Shown one piece after another: positions 53,916-63,009 of a DNA stretch of 64,000 nucleotides. The stretch's first letter is position 1, and each line of letters begins with the position of its first letter. The position numbers and the translations under genes are program-made. The notes below the pieces were generated by a model. The model saw only the letters and a list, made by a program, of their open reading frames with translations. It was not told where the DNA came from and made no database searches. The stretch is from Sedimentisphaerales bacterium (GTDB lineage: Bacteria > Planctomycetota > Phycisphaerae > Sedimentisphaerales > SM23-30), in NCBI GenBank assembly GCA_028281535.1, contig JANQJS010000033.1:45598-109597 (forward strand), given 5' to 3'.

Positions 53916-55580
53916 ATGAGTATGTTCTGCTATCAATGTGAACAAACAGCCCATGGCACAGGTTGCACAAATTTTGGTATTTGCGGCAAAGACCCAGACA
54001 CCGCTGCACTGCAAGACCTGGTGGTTTATGTTGCAAAAGGCATTTCCTCCTATGCACATCTTTGTCGCCAACGGGGTATAACTGACGACCATATTGACAA
54101 ACTTACACTAGAAGCCATGTTCGCAACGGTGACCAATGTCGACTTCGACCCATTGCGTCTACAGGAACTCCTGAGTCGACAATCTCATGCAATGGAAAAT
54201 ATCAAAGCCAAGTATCTCGCTGCATGCGATAACGCGGGCAAAAAACCAGTAGAACTCGACGGGCCAGCAAATTGGGTACCTGCCAAAAAACTAGTAGACC
54301 TTGTTGACCAAGGTGTTGACGTTTCAATTCGACAACGCAAAGAACAATTAGGCGAAGACATTGTTGGTTTGCAAGAGTTGATCCTCTATGGCGTCAAAGG
54401 GTTAGCCGCATACGCTCACCATGCTTCTGTGTTAGGCTTTGAGGATGATTCCGTTTTCGCATTTATCCATAATGCTCTCAATTTCTTGAATCAGGATGAT
54501 ACAGCTATTGAAGATCTATTAGCCATGGCACTGAAAACAGGTGAAGTTAATTTAACCGTATTGGCACTTTTGGACCAAGCCAATACCGAAACATTTGGCA
54601 CGCCAGAACCCACTCAAATTCGCATTCATCCAGTCAAAGGAAAGGCCATCCTTGTCTCTGGTCATGATATGAAGGACCTGGAAGAAATACTCAAACAAAC
54701 TGAAGGCAAAGGCATTAATGTTTACACCCATGGTGAAATGATGCCGGCACTGGCTTATCCAGCCTTTAAAAAATATAAACATTTGGTCGGAAACTATGGT
54801 GGCGCCTGGATGGATCAACGACGTGAATTCCGTCATTTTCCAGGTGCAATCATCATGACTACCAATTGCATCCAACAACCGCGAGAAACCTACATCAAGC
54901 GTATCTTTACACGCGGATTTGTCGCATGGCCTGGCGTCAAACATTTAAACGGCCAAGATTACAGCCTTGCCATTGAATGCGCATTAGAACAAGAAGGATT
55001 CCTAGAAGATGGTCCTGATAGCACCATTACTATTGGCTTTGCACATCAAACCGTGTTAGGCGTTGCCGATAAAGTCATTGATGCTGTCAAAGAAGGACAC
55101 CTGAAACACTTCTTTTTAATTGGCGGTTGCGACGGTGCTGAAAGTGTTCGAAACTATTTCACGGACCTTGCGGAACAAGTACCCGATGATTGTGCAATTT
55201 TAACATTGGGCTGCGGTAAATATCGGTTCAACAAACTCCCCTTTGGCGATATCGGTGGTATTCCACGCCTTCTTGATATGGGACAATGCAATGATGCTTA
55301 CTCCGCCATTAAAGTGGCAGTTGCATTAGCAGAAGCTTTTGACACCGATGTGAATTCACTACCGCTTTCACTCGTCTTGTCCTGGTTTGAACAAAAAGCC
55401 GTTTGTATACTACTAACCCTTCTCCACCTAGGTATAACAGACATTCGTCTAGGGCCAGCATTACCTGCATTTGTCACACCAACGATCTTGAATGTTCTTG
55501 TAGAAAAATTTAATATAAAACCCATCGGTGCTGTGGATCGCGATCTCAAAGAGATGCTAGGAGAACCATTAACAGCATAA
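53916..55580 (+). CDS. hcp: Hydroxylamine reductase (hybrid cluster protein)
   Basis: Hcp is an iron-sulfur-oxygen hybrid cluster enzyme that reduces hydroxylamine or nitric oxide and protects against nitrosative stress. The 554-residue length is normal. The N-terminal cluster cysteines are C5, C8, C17 and C23 (CX2CX8CX5C). Further ligand motifs are LVGNYGGAWMDQR, TTNCIQQPRETY, LIGGCDGAES (with the persulfide-type cysteine), LTLGCGKYRFNKL and SWFEQKAVCILLTLLHLGI. The gene is co-oriented with the Rrf2 regulator 27 bp upstream, and a strong terminator follows. Confidence 0.96.
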   Translation: MSMFCYQCEQTAHGTGCTNFGICGKDPDTAALQDLVVYVAKGISSYAHLCRQRGITDDHIDKLTLEAMFATVTNVDFDPLRLQELLSRQSHAMENIKAKYLAACDNAGKKPVELDGPANWVPAKKLVDLVDQGVDVSIRQRKEQLGEDIVGLQELILYGVKGLAAYAHHASVLGFEDDSVFAFIHNALNFLNQDDTAIEDLLAMALKTGEVNLTVLALLDQANTETFGTPEPTQIRIHPVKGKAILVSGHDMKDLEEILKQTEGKGINVYTHGEMMPALAYPAFKKYKHLVGNYGGAWMDQRREFRHFPGAIIMTTNCIQQPRETYIKRIFTRGFVAWPGVKHLNGQDYSLAIECALEQEGFLEDGPDSTITIGFAHQTVLGVADKVIDAVKEGHLKHFFLIGGCDGAESVRNYFTDLAEQVPDDCAILTLGCGKYRFNKLPFGDIGGIPRLLDMGQCNDAYSAIKVAVALAEAFDTDVNSLPLSLVLSWFEQKAVCILLTLLHLGITDIRLGPALPAFVTPTILNVLVEKFNIKPIGAVDRDLKEMLGEPLTA

Positions 55581-55618
55581 ATAACTTTAAAATTTAAAAA
55601 GGCCAGATAGAGCCAAAA

Positions 55619-55650
55619 GAAAGGGCTGCAATGACGATTGCAGCCCTTTC
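55619..55650. terminator. Strong terminator after hcp, usable on both strands
   Basis: A perfect 14-bp stem (GAAAGGGCTGCAAT, GACG loop, inverted copy) lies between the convergent hcp and aldo/keto reductase genes. On the minus strand the stem is followed by TTTTGG. On the plus strand it is followed by TATATAC, so the terminator is stronger for the minus-strand gene. Confidence 0.85.
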
Positions 55651-55694
55651 TATATACTACGTAAAACTCAATCCAAATCGGACGAGCTTATTTT

Positions 55695-56870
55695 TTATAA
55701 ATATTTCAATGGAAGATCCACTGCTGTTTCTTTCCAGATTTTGAAGAAATCTGCAACACCCGCTGCGAATTTTTTGTAGTCCGCTTTGGTTTCAAATACT
55801 TGCGTATCGTTCCAAAGTACATCACGCTGATGACCTAAAACTTGAGCTTCAGGCCAGAAGAAGACCTGTCCCCAAATCAGACGGTTGTTGGCATCAATAC
55901 CAGGATTCTCATCAGAACCATCGCCTTCGATCGCCTGCATCTGTTCGGTGCTCAATACATTTTTAGTCGCCGCTTCGAGATTACCTTTGATCCACTCGCT
56001 ACGCTCTGCCATAGATACGTAACCAACTTTATTGTTTTCACGCTGATGCGCCCACGCTAAGCAAACACTTGGAGGAACGACACCTAATTCTTTTGCGACC
56101 TGCTGAATCACAGCGTGCTGCATGTCCGCTTGATGTTCTGCAAACTTATCGCGACCTGGACGACGAGGTGAACCCAGTGACATATAGCCAGAAGGAACGA
56201 CACCATTGTCAATAAAGTAACGGACCAAATCTTGCTGCTGGAACAATGGATGAAGTTCCATTTGGTTATACAATGGACGATTGTCATCATTGGTATCACG
56301 TAGCAAAAGCTCCATGGTTTTTTGCGTTTGATTTGAGGTACCGATATTTTTGACTTTACCGCTTTTTTTCAGCTCGGTCATTTTATCCCAAACTTCCATG
56401 AACTGCTCATGAATGTAAGGAACGGCATCCGGATTCAATGCATTGCCATCACAACCGGGAGGGTGATCATTAGGCCAGGGCCAGTGAACAACATACATAT
56501 CCAAATAATCACAATCCAAATCTTTAATGGTTGCTTCACAGGCAGAAATCACCTGATCAGGTTTCATGTGCTTGTTCCAAAGCTTTGACAGGACAAAAAG
56601 ATCGTCACGCTGAACATAGCCCAACTCGATAGCCTTATTCATTGCCTGGCCGACAATTTCTTCATTTTGGTAAGCTGTCGCACAATCCATATGCCGATAT
56701 CCCAAACGAATGGACTCCACGATAATGTCCACCATCGCCTCGATAAGGTCTGGATTATCTGAGTGGAAGGTTCCCATGGCAGCTTGTGGCATATTGGTGC
56801 CATCCAACAATTTAAGCTGGGTAACCTCTTTTGGATCAATAGGGGTTACGCTCGAATCGATCGAAATCAT
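55695..56870 (-). CDS. Aldo/keto reductase
   Basis: The 391-residue NADPH-dependent oxidoreductase has the AKR barrel. Catalytic tetrad residues sit in YRHMDCATAYQNEEIVG (Asp and Tyr), LSKLWNKH (Lys) and DMYVVHWPWPND (His). LDGTNMPQAAMGTFHS is the family start. It is longer than the usual 280-330 residues, with insertions such as PPGCDGNALNPDAVPYIHEQF and a C-terminal extension (WGQVFFWPEAQVLGHQRDVLWNDTQVF, broken here). The substrate is unknown; sugar or alcohol oxidation is typical. AGGAG lies about eight bases before the ATG. Confidence 0.9.
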   Translation of the reverse strand: MISIDSSVTPIDPKEVTQLKLLDGTNMPQAAMGTFHSDNPDLIEAMVDIIVESIRLGYRHMDCATAYQNEEIVGQAMNKAIELGYVQRDDLFVLSKLWNKHMKPDQVISACEATIKDLDCDYLDMYVVHWPWPNDHPPGCDGNALNPDAVPYIHEQFMEVWDKMTELKKSGKVKNIGTSNQTQKTMELLLRDTNDDNRPLYNQMELHPLFQQQDLVRYFIDNGVVPSGYMSLGSPRRPGRDKFAEHQADMQHAVIQQVAKELGVVPPSVCLAWAHQRENNKVGYVSMAERSEWIKGNLEAATKNVLSTEQMQAIEGDGSDENPGIDANNRLIWGQVFFWPEAQVLGHQRDVLWNDTQVFETKADYKKFAAGVADFFKIWKETAVDLPLKYL

Positions 56871-56990
56871 TATGTTATCTCCTGTTATAAAAAATGGGTT
56901 CTTTTGAAACCATCCTTTTTAAACGAAAACCCTATAAAGATCAATCAATTTTTATAGAGGCAGAGCCCTAATTAAGGCATGGAAATTCTT

Positions 56991-57035
56991 GGACCAAAAT
57001 CGAACAAACCATGACAGTTTGTTCGATTTTGGTCC
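56991..57035. repeat. Perfect 19-bp inverted repeat
   Basis: Arms at 56991-57009 and 57017-57035 are exact reverse complements with a seven-base loop. It lies after the stop codon of the lipoprotein gene (57069) and before the aldo/keto reductase start. There is no T-run on the minus strand. A terminator-like or dispersed hairpin element is likely. Confidence 0.8.
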
Positions 57036-57068
57036 TCTCACAAATGCATTATGACATGCACGGGAGTA

Positions 57069-57647
57069 TTACAGGAAATACCCTGCATCTTGCATATCTT
57101 TGATATACCGATTCATCACCTCGCCAACAATGACTTCAAAACCTTCTTGAGGTTGGTAGGATACCGCATTAGGAAAAGGGGGTTCTTTAGCCCCGATAGT
57201 TGTATGCAAGGCATGCTTGTATGATCGAGTGACCGATTGCCCATTCACTTGACAAACAACTTTAAACTCATAAAAATCTGTAACACCAGACCCCACTAAA
57301 CCAAACGTGAATCCTGTTGCAAACCCCTTTGCTGCGGCATCTTCTAAATTGGCTTTGTTATCTAAAACAACATCAATGACAATTGATTGATCCGTACGAT
57401 AAGGCTTAAACACTCCTGACTGCAATAACACACGCTCAACAGGAGCAATGATGTATTTATCAGCGCCTGGTTTATGTTCTCCATTTAATAAATATTTTGC
57501 CTTGACCTGAACATCTACCGTGCCACCTGATGGCTGCTTCAATTTATCTACCGAAATTTTAGCAAACCCTGGATCGACATAGGAATTCATACATCCAGGC
57601 AGTAGCATTAAACACAAAACAAGCACAAGTTTTTTGACATGAGACAT
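57069..57647 (-). CDS. Predicted lipoprotein of unknown function, 192 residues
   Basis: The N-terminus (MSHVKKLVLVLCLMLLPGC) is a type II signal peptide with lipobox LPGC, so C19 would be lipidated. The mature part is beta-rich (SGGTVDVQVKAKYLL, RTDQSIVIDVVLDN) with a small glycine-rich helix (AKGFATGFTFGLVGSGVTDFYEFKVVCQVNG). This pattern resembles outer-membrane lipoproteins involved in envelope assembly, but I cannot name a family. GGAG precedes the start by about nine bases. A 19-bp hairpin follows its stop. Confidence 0.75.
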   Translation of the reverse strand: MSHVKKLVLVLCLMLLPGCMNSYVDPGFAKISVDKLKQPSGGTVDVQVKAKYLLNGEHKPGADKYIIAPVERVLLQSGVFKPYRTDQSIVIDVVLDNKANLEDAAAKGFATGFTFGLVGSGVTDFYEFKVVCQVNGQSVTRSYKHALHTTIGAKEPPFPNAVSYQPQEGFEVIVGEVMNRYIKDMQDAGYFL

Positions 57648-57823
57648 ATCTTATCACTCCTAAAGATTTATACATTGTGGAAAATTACCATCTCGAAACA
57701 GATGGCATTATAGCGAAAGCCTTAGAAACCGTCTACACAATTCCCCCCTCCCGAAACAACTTAGAGAATGATAATTAATGAGCTATAAACTGCTTTGAAC
57801 GCATACAAATCACTTTGAGAGGA

Positions 57824-58363
57824 TTACTCGATGCATAATATTGCTGCATATCTGACATATGCATAACGATGAACCATATCATAAGAACGATTGACTTTAA
57901 AGCCCGCCAAATGATTATAAATATAGCTTCGAGAGTCTGCAGTTAATCCTAAGATATCTTCTTCGGTGGGTGTAATTGTTACCCCCTTATGCTTGAGATT
58001 GCCTGTCATCCGACTTATTAGATCATGCTGAGACTCTTTTGGCAAAGGCGATGACTCGATAAAACGCTTCGTCGTTTCTTTATCCCAACCCGGAAAATCC
58101 CAAGAGGAGGTATCATAAAAAACCCGCAGCTCTGGCACAAATTCGATCGGAGGTGAAATTTGAATATAACTGATTTCAAGATCACCCCAGGCACCTGACA
58201 CAATTTTTTTCGTGGAAATATCTTTAACTTTCTCAGCAGATGTCGCCTTTTTGCATGACGAAAAACAGGCTAAAAAGAGTACGCAAACAGCCAACATCAG
58301 TACAGACACACTGCGAAAGAGTATTCTATATTGATTCACAATAATTGACATTAACTTCATCAA
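57824..58363 (-). CDS. Predicted exported protein, 179 residues
   Basis: A hydrophobic N-terminal segment (SVLMLAVCVLFLACFSSCKK, about residues 17-37) suggests a lipoprotein signal, with the lipidated cysteine either in LFLAC or in SSCKK; the lipobox is weak. The mature part is mixed and charged (KIVSGAWGDLEISYIQISPPIEF, WDKETTKRFIESSPLPKESQHD, YVRYAAILCIE). I recognise no family. It precedes the lipoprotein gene on the same strand by 176 bp and may be functionally linked. No clear Shine-Dalgarno sequence precedes the ATG. Confidence 0.65.
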   Translation of the reverse strand: MMKLMSIIVNQYRILFRSVSVLMLAVCVLFLACFSSCKKATSAEKVKDISTKKIVSGAWGDLEISYIQISPPIEFVPELRVFYDTSSWDFPGWDKETTKRFIESSPLPKESQHDLISRMTGNLKHKGVTITPTEEDILGLTADSRSYIYNHLAGFKVNRSYDMVHRYAYVRYAAILCIE

Positions 58364-59004
58364 ATCATACTACAGAGACAGTTTCTTATTCTTCATCAGA
58401 ATACACCTATTTCTACGCGCACAAAACGCCATCCTGGAAAATAAATACTGAAGCCGGGTAAGAGATGCTTCAATTAGGACAATAAAAGGAAGACAGCCGA
58501 CTCAACCCTACTCTGTCTTTGTATTCCTCTTATTATCGATGAGGCATGATGCAAACGATGGTGATATGAACCCCATCACGGGATAACAAACCTTCGCTTG
58601 GCTAATACGAAACAACCATCACAACCACACCGTTTCTATTGATATTTCGATAATTTGACAGTCAACTATCGCCATTTCAAAAAAAACCAGAACTCCACTT
58701 CCGCCCCTAATATAATAGTTCTTACACTAAAGGGCACGTGGCCGTGATTTTGTTAAGTAAGTTGTGCTTACCTCTTAACAATCCTTATCTATTACTAAAT
58801 TATACGACTGGCTCTAAAGAATGCTTCACAAGTTGTTATAAAATCGTATTAGTATATCATAGCATACTAACACAAGGCAACTAGCTCAGTAATTTCCTTA
58901 TGTTTAAAAGTTCAAATATATCGATGTTGTACTTGGGTAGTGGGACCTTGAAGGACAAATGTTACTATTTTTTAATAAAAATAAAACAAAAAAATTTATT
59001 TTTT
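58364..59004. other. Long intergenic region without visible genes
   Basis: About 640 bp with no convincing open frame. It contains a palindrome-like TTGACAGTCAA near 58657 and a hairpin near 58755-58783 (GTTAAGTAAG, loop, CTTA with a bulge, CTTAAC). Neither has a clear promoter or terminator context. It could hold an unrecognised small RNA, but I see no further support. Confidence 0.35.
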
Positions 59005-60390
59005 TCATTTATTTACATATGCTAAAATTGATAACCATAACAACCTACCTATATCATCGTCCAGAACATCGTTATGGCCACTTAAACGATCACAATTACC
59101 GCCATTTTGATAATCATTGATGATCGAAGAAGCATTGACAATCAATATATTATTATCAGCTCCCAACTCAGGTAACTTTTGCTCTGCTCCTTTTTGCCAC
59201 TGGCAAGAGACTATTTTTTCAGGATAATTATCGGAATAAGTTTTGGCAGAAACACCTCCTGCAAAAGGCACATTGAATAGATTGGCAAAACCATTAGCCC
59301 CATCATGCTGCGATGTTGTCATAACAAATGCCATGGGCATTTCTCCATGCAAAAGATAGGGAGCTCCTTCTGTCCCTTTATCTAAAAATCGATTGAGACT
59401 AAATGCCGATTGTAATCCTATAAACAAATCCACAACCGGCTCATTGCGACGGTAGGCCTCTGCCAAATGATTCCGACTAAATATCGCTCTTGAAATTACT
59501 CTTGCACCAAAACTATGACCAACGGCAATAACCGCCATCTCACGGTCAGGATCAACCTCAGACAGGACTGAAGGAATGGTAAAGTTAATCAACATATTCC
59601 CTACGGTATAACCAATTTCATCCGCATCATTAGCTTTGTTCATCAAACTGGAAAAATGCCCTATTTTGCGACCTAATTCCCCTAACTTAGATAACCAAAC
59701 CGAAGGCCAGGTCAAACCAATAACTAAAGGCTTAAATTCTCCATCAAAATCTTTGTCATTTCTTGCTGTAGTCTCAACACTTTCAATAATTCGATTATAC
59801 CTCCAGATCGACTCATGCTGATCATTACTCCACCCCATCGACATGACAAACAGGTGCGTATAGGGATCGCCAGCTTGCTGGGCAGCTTTGATTTTTTGGG
59901 TCAAATCCTGTCGAAACGCCCCATTCAAAAAGGAACCAAATCCGATCTCATAGGCATTGCTATAATTCGCCTTAAACTCTTTATGATTTTCATAAATATT
60001 GCATAAATTTTCTGTGCCATCAAAAAAGCCAATGATATGCGTGACCAACATCGCTTTATTATCATGGCGGTGTTTTAAAAACAATTCATTTTGCACACGA
60101 TGTTGCTTTTGGATAAACCCTGTGGTTTCAGACAACTTAGAAAATCTCTTTTCATCCAGTTGTCCCTTTTTTAACCCAATATGTTTTCGACGATGCTTTT
60201 CAATACCAATAATATAACCATCATAATTCAATTTTAGGTATTGTGCCCTGGCCAATTCATTGTATGCCCAAAGCGTCGAATTTCCCTTTACTCGCTTATG
60301 ACCATTATCACAATAGTCTATCAAAGGCTTTATACATCCCACGCAACATAAAACAAAAATAATTAAGATCGATTTTGAAATTTTAGACAT
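59005..60390 (-). CDS. Lipoprotein with alpha/beta-hydrolase fold
   Basis: From the ATG at 60390 this is a 461-residue protein with a type II signal peptide (SKSILIIFVLCCVGC, lipobox CVGC). The serine-hydrolase nucleophile elbow is GHSFGAR near residue 320. Upstream segments such as HLFVMSMGWSNDQHESIWRYNRIIE and FKPLVIGLTWPSVWLSKL fit the early strands of the fold. The likely acid and histidine are less clear. It resembles predicted lipases and esterases of the serine-hydrolase type that are tethered to the membrane. AGAGG precedes the ATG by about nine bases; a longer frame to 60474 overlaps the AAC(3) gene and is rejected. Confidence 0.75.
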   Translation of the reverse strand: MSKISKSILIIFVLCCVGCIKPLIDYCDNGHKRVKGNSTLWAYNELARAQYLKLNYDGYIIGIEKHRRKHIGLKKGQLDEKRFSKLSETTGFIQKQHRVQNELFLKHRHDNKAMLVTHIIGFFDGTENLCNIYENHKEFKANYSNAYEIGFGSFLNGAFRQDLTQKIKAAQQAGDPYTHLFVMSMGWSNDQHESIWRYNRIIESVETTARNDKDFDGEFKPLVIGLTWPSVWLSKLGELGRKIGHFSSLMNKANDADEIGYTVGNMLINFTIPSVLSEVDPDREMAVIAVGHSFGARVISRAIFSRNHLAEAYRRNEPVVDLFIGLQSAFSLNRFLDKGTEGAPYLLHGEMPMAFVMTTSQHDGANGFANLFNVPFAGGVSAKTYSDNYPEKIVSCQWQKGAEQKLPELGADNNILIVNASSIINDYQNGGNCDRLSGHNDVLDDDIGRLLWLSILAYVNK

Positions 60391-60430
60391 AAAGACGTAC
60401 CTCTTCCATAGGACGATGTATGTTGTAAAA

Positions 60431-61249
60431 TCACTTTGAATGAACCTCAAACCATTCCTTACCAAAATCGACAAGTGGTTTTACAGGCATTAGAATGGAT
60501 TCGGCATAACCAACGCTGGCCTTTTGTAAATCTCCTACTTTATTTTCATAATCTCGACCGATTGCAGCCAAATCCTCAACATTATAATCCCAATCAATAA
60601 AACTTTTCCAAATCCGCTCACCAGATTCCATTATGGGTGAAGATTGTTGGTAGGTTTTTTTATTTTCAAATGTTGCCATCGATTCTGCTAAGTGCATAAT
60701 CGTACATTTATTATACCCTACACCTAAAAGCAAACTATAACCATACAGGTCATAGATTCGACCTAAAGGCGAATCATATCCCATGTTATAATCAAGTCCA
60801 TGATCCGAAGTGATCTCTTTCGCATGTTTCCCCCAGGCGGCAAATGATACGACAGGGTTCGAACTACGCACAACACCTTCAGCGTTTCGAAAGCATTCAG
60901 GGATGGCCCCCATCTGACATGTTGGCGTTAGGCGTGGATCATAAGCAGGCATCGTTTCCCGAATCGCTTCCCACCAGGATTCATCAACAGGAGGATTTTC
61001 CCAAAGCGATGGATCCGTTAAACCCGCTGAATGGGTGGGCATTACCAAGCTTCCCTCTTCACCCAAAACATCTTGTAAAGCTTGAATAACAGCAACCGAC
61101 CCACCACAGACCCAACCTAAAGCACTCAATGAAGAGTGAACTAAAAGTGTCATACCTGGCTTTATACCCAACTGCTTTAAATCTTCAACCAACCTTGGGA
61201 TAGTCACTGGACCATCGCTAGATTTTTGTATGGTGTCTTTCTCAGACAT
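60431..61249 (-). CDS. AAC(3)-family N-acetyltransferase
   Basis: The protein (272 residues from the ATG at 61249) matches the antibiotic N-acetyltransferase family: LLVHSSLSALGWVCGGSVAVIQALQDVLGEEGSLVMPTHSAG (broken here), DPRLTPTCQMGAIPECFR, then GVVRSSNPVVSFAAWGKHA. DYNMGYDSPLGRIYDL and LLLGVGYNKCTIMHLAE follow. Members acetylate aminoglycosides, but many chromosomal homologues modify other amines, so resistance is not assured. It lies between the lipoprotein hydrolase (40 bp downstream) and the phosphohexomutase (31 bp upstream) on the same strand. Confidence 0.88.
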   Translation of the reverse strand: MSEKDTIQKSSDGPVTIPRLVEDLKQLGIKPGMTLLVHSSLSALGWVCGGSVAVIQALQDVLGEEGSLVMPTHSAGLTDPSLWENPPVDESWWEAIRETMPAYDPRLTPTCQMGAIPECFRNAEGVVRSSNPVVSFAAWGKHAKEITSDHGLDYNMGYDSPLGRIYDLYGYSLLLGVGYNKCTIMHLAESMATFENKKTYQQSSPIMESGERIWKSFIDWDYNVEDLAAIGRDYENKVGDLQKASVGYAESILMPVKPLVDFGKEWFEVHSK

Positions 61250-61280
61250 AATCTCTGACCACAATTATTACTTTATTTAA

Positions 61281-62660
61281 TTATAATCTTATCAATGATT
61301 GCACATTCGCAATTAATTTCTCAGATACTTGAGGATCGGTGGACTCGGCCATGATACGCATAATCGGCTCAGTATTACTGGCTCGCAATTGCACCCAACC
61401 TTCTGGCAAATCCACACGAATGCCATCACTCACATCGATTTTGGCAGTCTCACCGGCTTCTTTAGAAAAATGATCTTTAACCTGAGCGAGTACATCTTGA
61501 GCTTTATCTTGCGGGCACTCAAATTTTGTTTTGATCATTTGGTAACTGGGAATTTCGGCAACCAGCTCGCTCAAGTTTTTACCCGTTTCTGCCAGAAGCT
61601 GCAAAATTAGAACAATCCCTGCTAAACTATTTCGTACCGGACCAACACGAAGATCAATCACGCCACCATTACCTTCGCCACCAATAATACAATCATTTTC
61701 ACGCATCGCTTTGGCAACATGCGCTTCACCTACTGGTGTACGTAAAACCTCGCAACCTGCCTGGGCGGCAATATCATCAATCATGCGCGATGTCGAAAGA
61801 TTCACGGCTGCTTTGCCTTTATTTTTACTAAAAATATACTTGGCGACCAATGCCAATGTATATTCTTCACCGATGAAGGTTCCTTTTTCATCAATCAATA
61901 CTAAACGATCCGCATCTGGGTCCTGGGCAAAACCAACAACCGCATTGTTTTTAGTAATCTCAGGGCCAAGTTCAGATAGATTTTCTTCAATCGGCTCTGG
62001 CACATGAGCGAAAATTCCTGTGGGTTCACTATTCAAATGAATCGTCTCGCAACCTAACTGCCTTAGTAACTCTGCCGTTGCCACACAACCTGCACCATTG
62101 ACGCTATCTAAAACAACTTTGAACTTTTTAGATGCAATCAGATCTTTGTCACATAATTTCAAAACGGTTTCAATGTGTAATGCATGGCTGCCATCATTCG
62201 ATGAACCTTTAGCAACGTTAAGTGAATCACAAAGGTTAAATACTTTTTCATGATAGATTCGATGAATTTCTTTAGCTTGATCAGCCGGGTAAGCAATACC
62301 GTCATCACGCAAAAATTTAATCCCGTTCCACTGCACTGGATTATGCGAAGCCGTAATGACTATGCCCCCCTGGCATCCTAAATGAGAAGCCATCAGTGCC
62401 GTACCAGGCGTCGTAACAATACCCAGATCAATCGTCTCACATCCGGTTGCTAATAAACCACTGCTGACTGCAGCCGCTAGCATCGGACCTGATGGACGAG
62501 AATCCCGACCAATAGCAATCTTTGGACTATCCACATCGGCAAAATGCTTTTGCAGAAACGTGCCATAGGCCATGCCAAATTCACAGGCCTCTTTGGGACC
62601 GAAATTTTCACCGATAATTCCCCGTATGCCGCTAATCCCAATAATTAGTTGTGTTTTCAT
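61281..62660 (-). CDS. Phosphohexomutase (phosphoglucosamine/phosphomannomutase-like)
   Basis: The protein (459 residues from the ATG at 62660) belongs to the alpha-D-phosphohexomutase superfamily. It has GISGIRGIIGENFG at the start, the phosphoserine loop GIVITASHNPVQWNGIKFL (S in TASHNP), and metal-binding DPDADRLVLID near 245. The sugar-binding GEGNGGVID and the C-terminal phosphate-binding RASNTEPIMRIMAES complete the pattern. GlmM or a phosphomannomutase is possible; the exact substrate cannot be chosen from motifs. The longer frame to 62759 lacks support. Confidence 0.9.
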   Translation of the reverse strand: MKTQLIIGISGIRGIIGENFGPKEACEFGMAYGTFLQKHFADVDSPKIAIGRDSRPSGPMLAAAVSSGLLATGCETIDLGIVTTPGTALMASHLGCQGGIVITASHNPVQWNGIKFLRDDGIAYPADQAKEIHRIYHEKVFNLCDSLNVAKGSSNDGSHALHIETVLKLCDKDLIASKKFKVVLDSVNGAGCVATAELLRQLGCETIHLNSEPTGIFAHVPEPIEENLSELGPEITKNNAVVGFAQDPDADRLVLIDEKGTFIGEEYTLALVAKYIFSKNKGKAAVNLSTSRMIDDIAAQAGCEVLRTPVGEAHVAKAMRENDCIIGGEGNGGVIDLRVGPVRNSLAGIVLILQLLAETGKNLSELVAEIPSYQMIKTKFECPQDKAQDVLAQVKDHFSKEAGETAKIDVSDGIRVDLPEGWVQLRASNTEPIMRIMAESTDPQVSEKLIANVQSLIRL

Positions 62661-62773
62661 ATAGTTATAAATTATTTTCGTAAGACATTTTCCTGAAATA
62701 CTCCCCAAATCCGACGGAAATGAGGCCGCCACACCCCAGAATAGGTGGGTAATTTTCACCCGGTTTATACATA

Positions 62774-62813
62774 AAAATACCCGGCGAAGAAAGAAAAATC
62801 TATGTTCGCCGGG
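62774..62813 (-). terminator. Intrinsic terminator downstream of dnaA
   Basis: On the minus strand CCCGGCGAA (62813-62805) and TTCGCCGGG (62788-62780) form a perfect nine-bp stem followed by TATTTTTAT. It lies about 200 bases after the dnaA stop codon. Confidence 0.75.
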
Positions 62814-62844
62814 CGATGCAATTGACTAAGTTTTTAATACGGGT

Positions 62845-62962
62845 GGCATGGACAACATCCTATTGTCCATGGGACTCCTTTACACTCATCCCGGATATAC
62901 TCCAAGGACACCACCCAATTTAACGATCCGCAGGTGCCATGCCCAAGCCTACAGGGACATGC
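62845..62962. repeat. Pair of CATG-type hairpin repeats near dnaA
   Basis: The first unit (62845-62871) starts GTGGCATG and contains a perfect nine-bp stem CATGGACAA/TTGTCCATG around CATCCTA. The second unit (about 62932-62962) starts GTGCCATGCCC and ends GGGACATG, with an imperfect stem. Both resemble the GTGCCATGTCC ends at 21730 and 35209. Confidence 0.6.
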
Positions 62963-63009
62963 TCCAGTATTCATGCTCACATCATTGTTAACATGATACT
63001 GCCAAACAC

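Larger units (their letters stand above)
62661..63009. other. Intergenic region between dnaA and phosphohexomutase
   Basis: This 349-bp gap holds the dnaA terminator (62780-62813) and the hairpin repeats near 62845-62962. No DnaA-box cluster (TTATCCACA) or AT-rich unwinding region was recognised. If an origin lies near dnaA, it is not evident here; it may lie upstream of dnaA outside the window. Confidence 0.4.
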
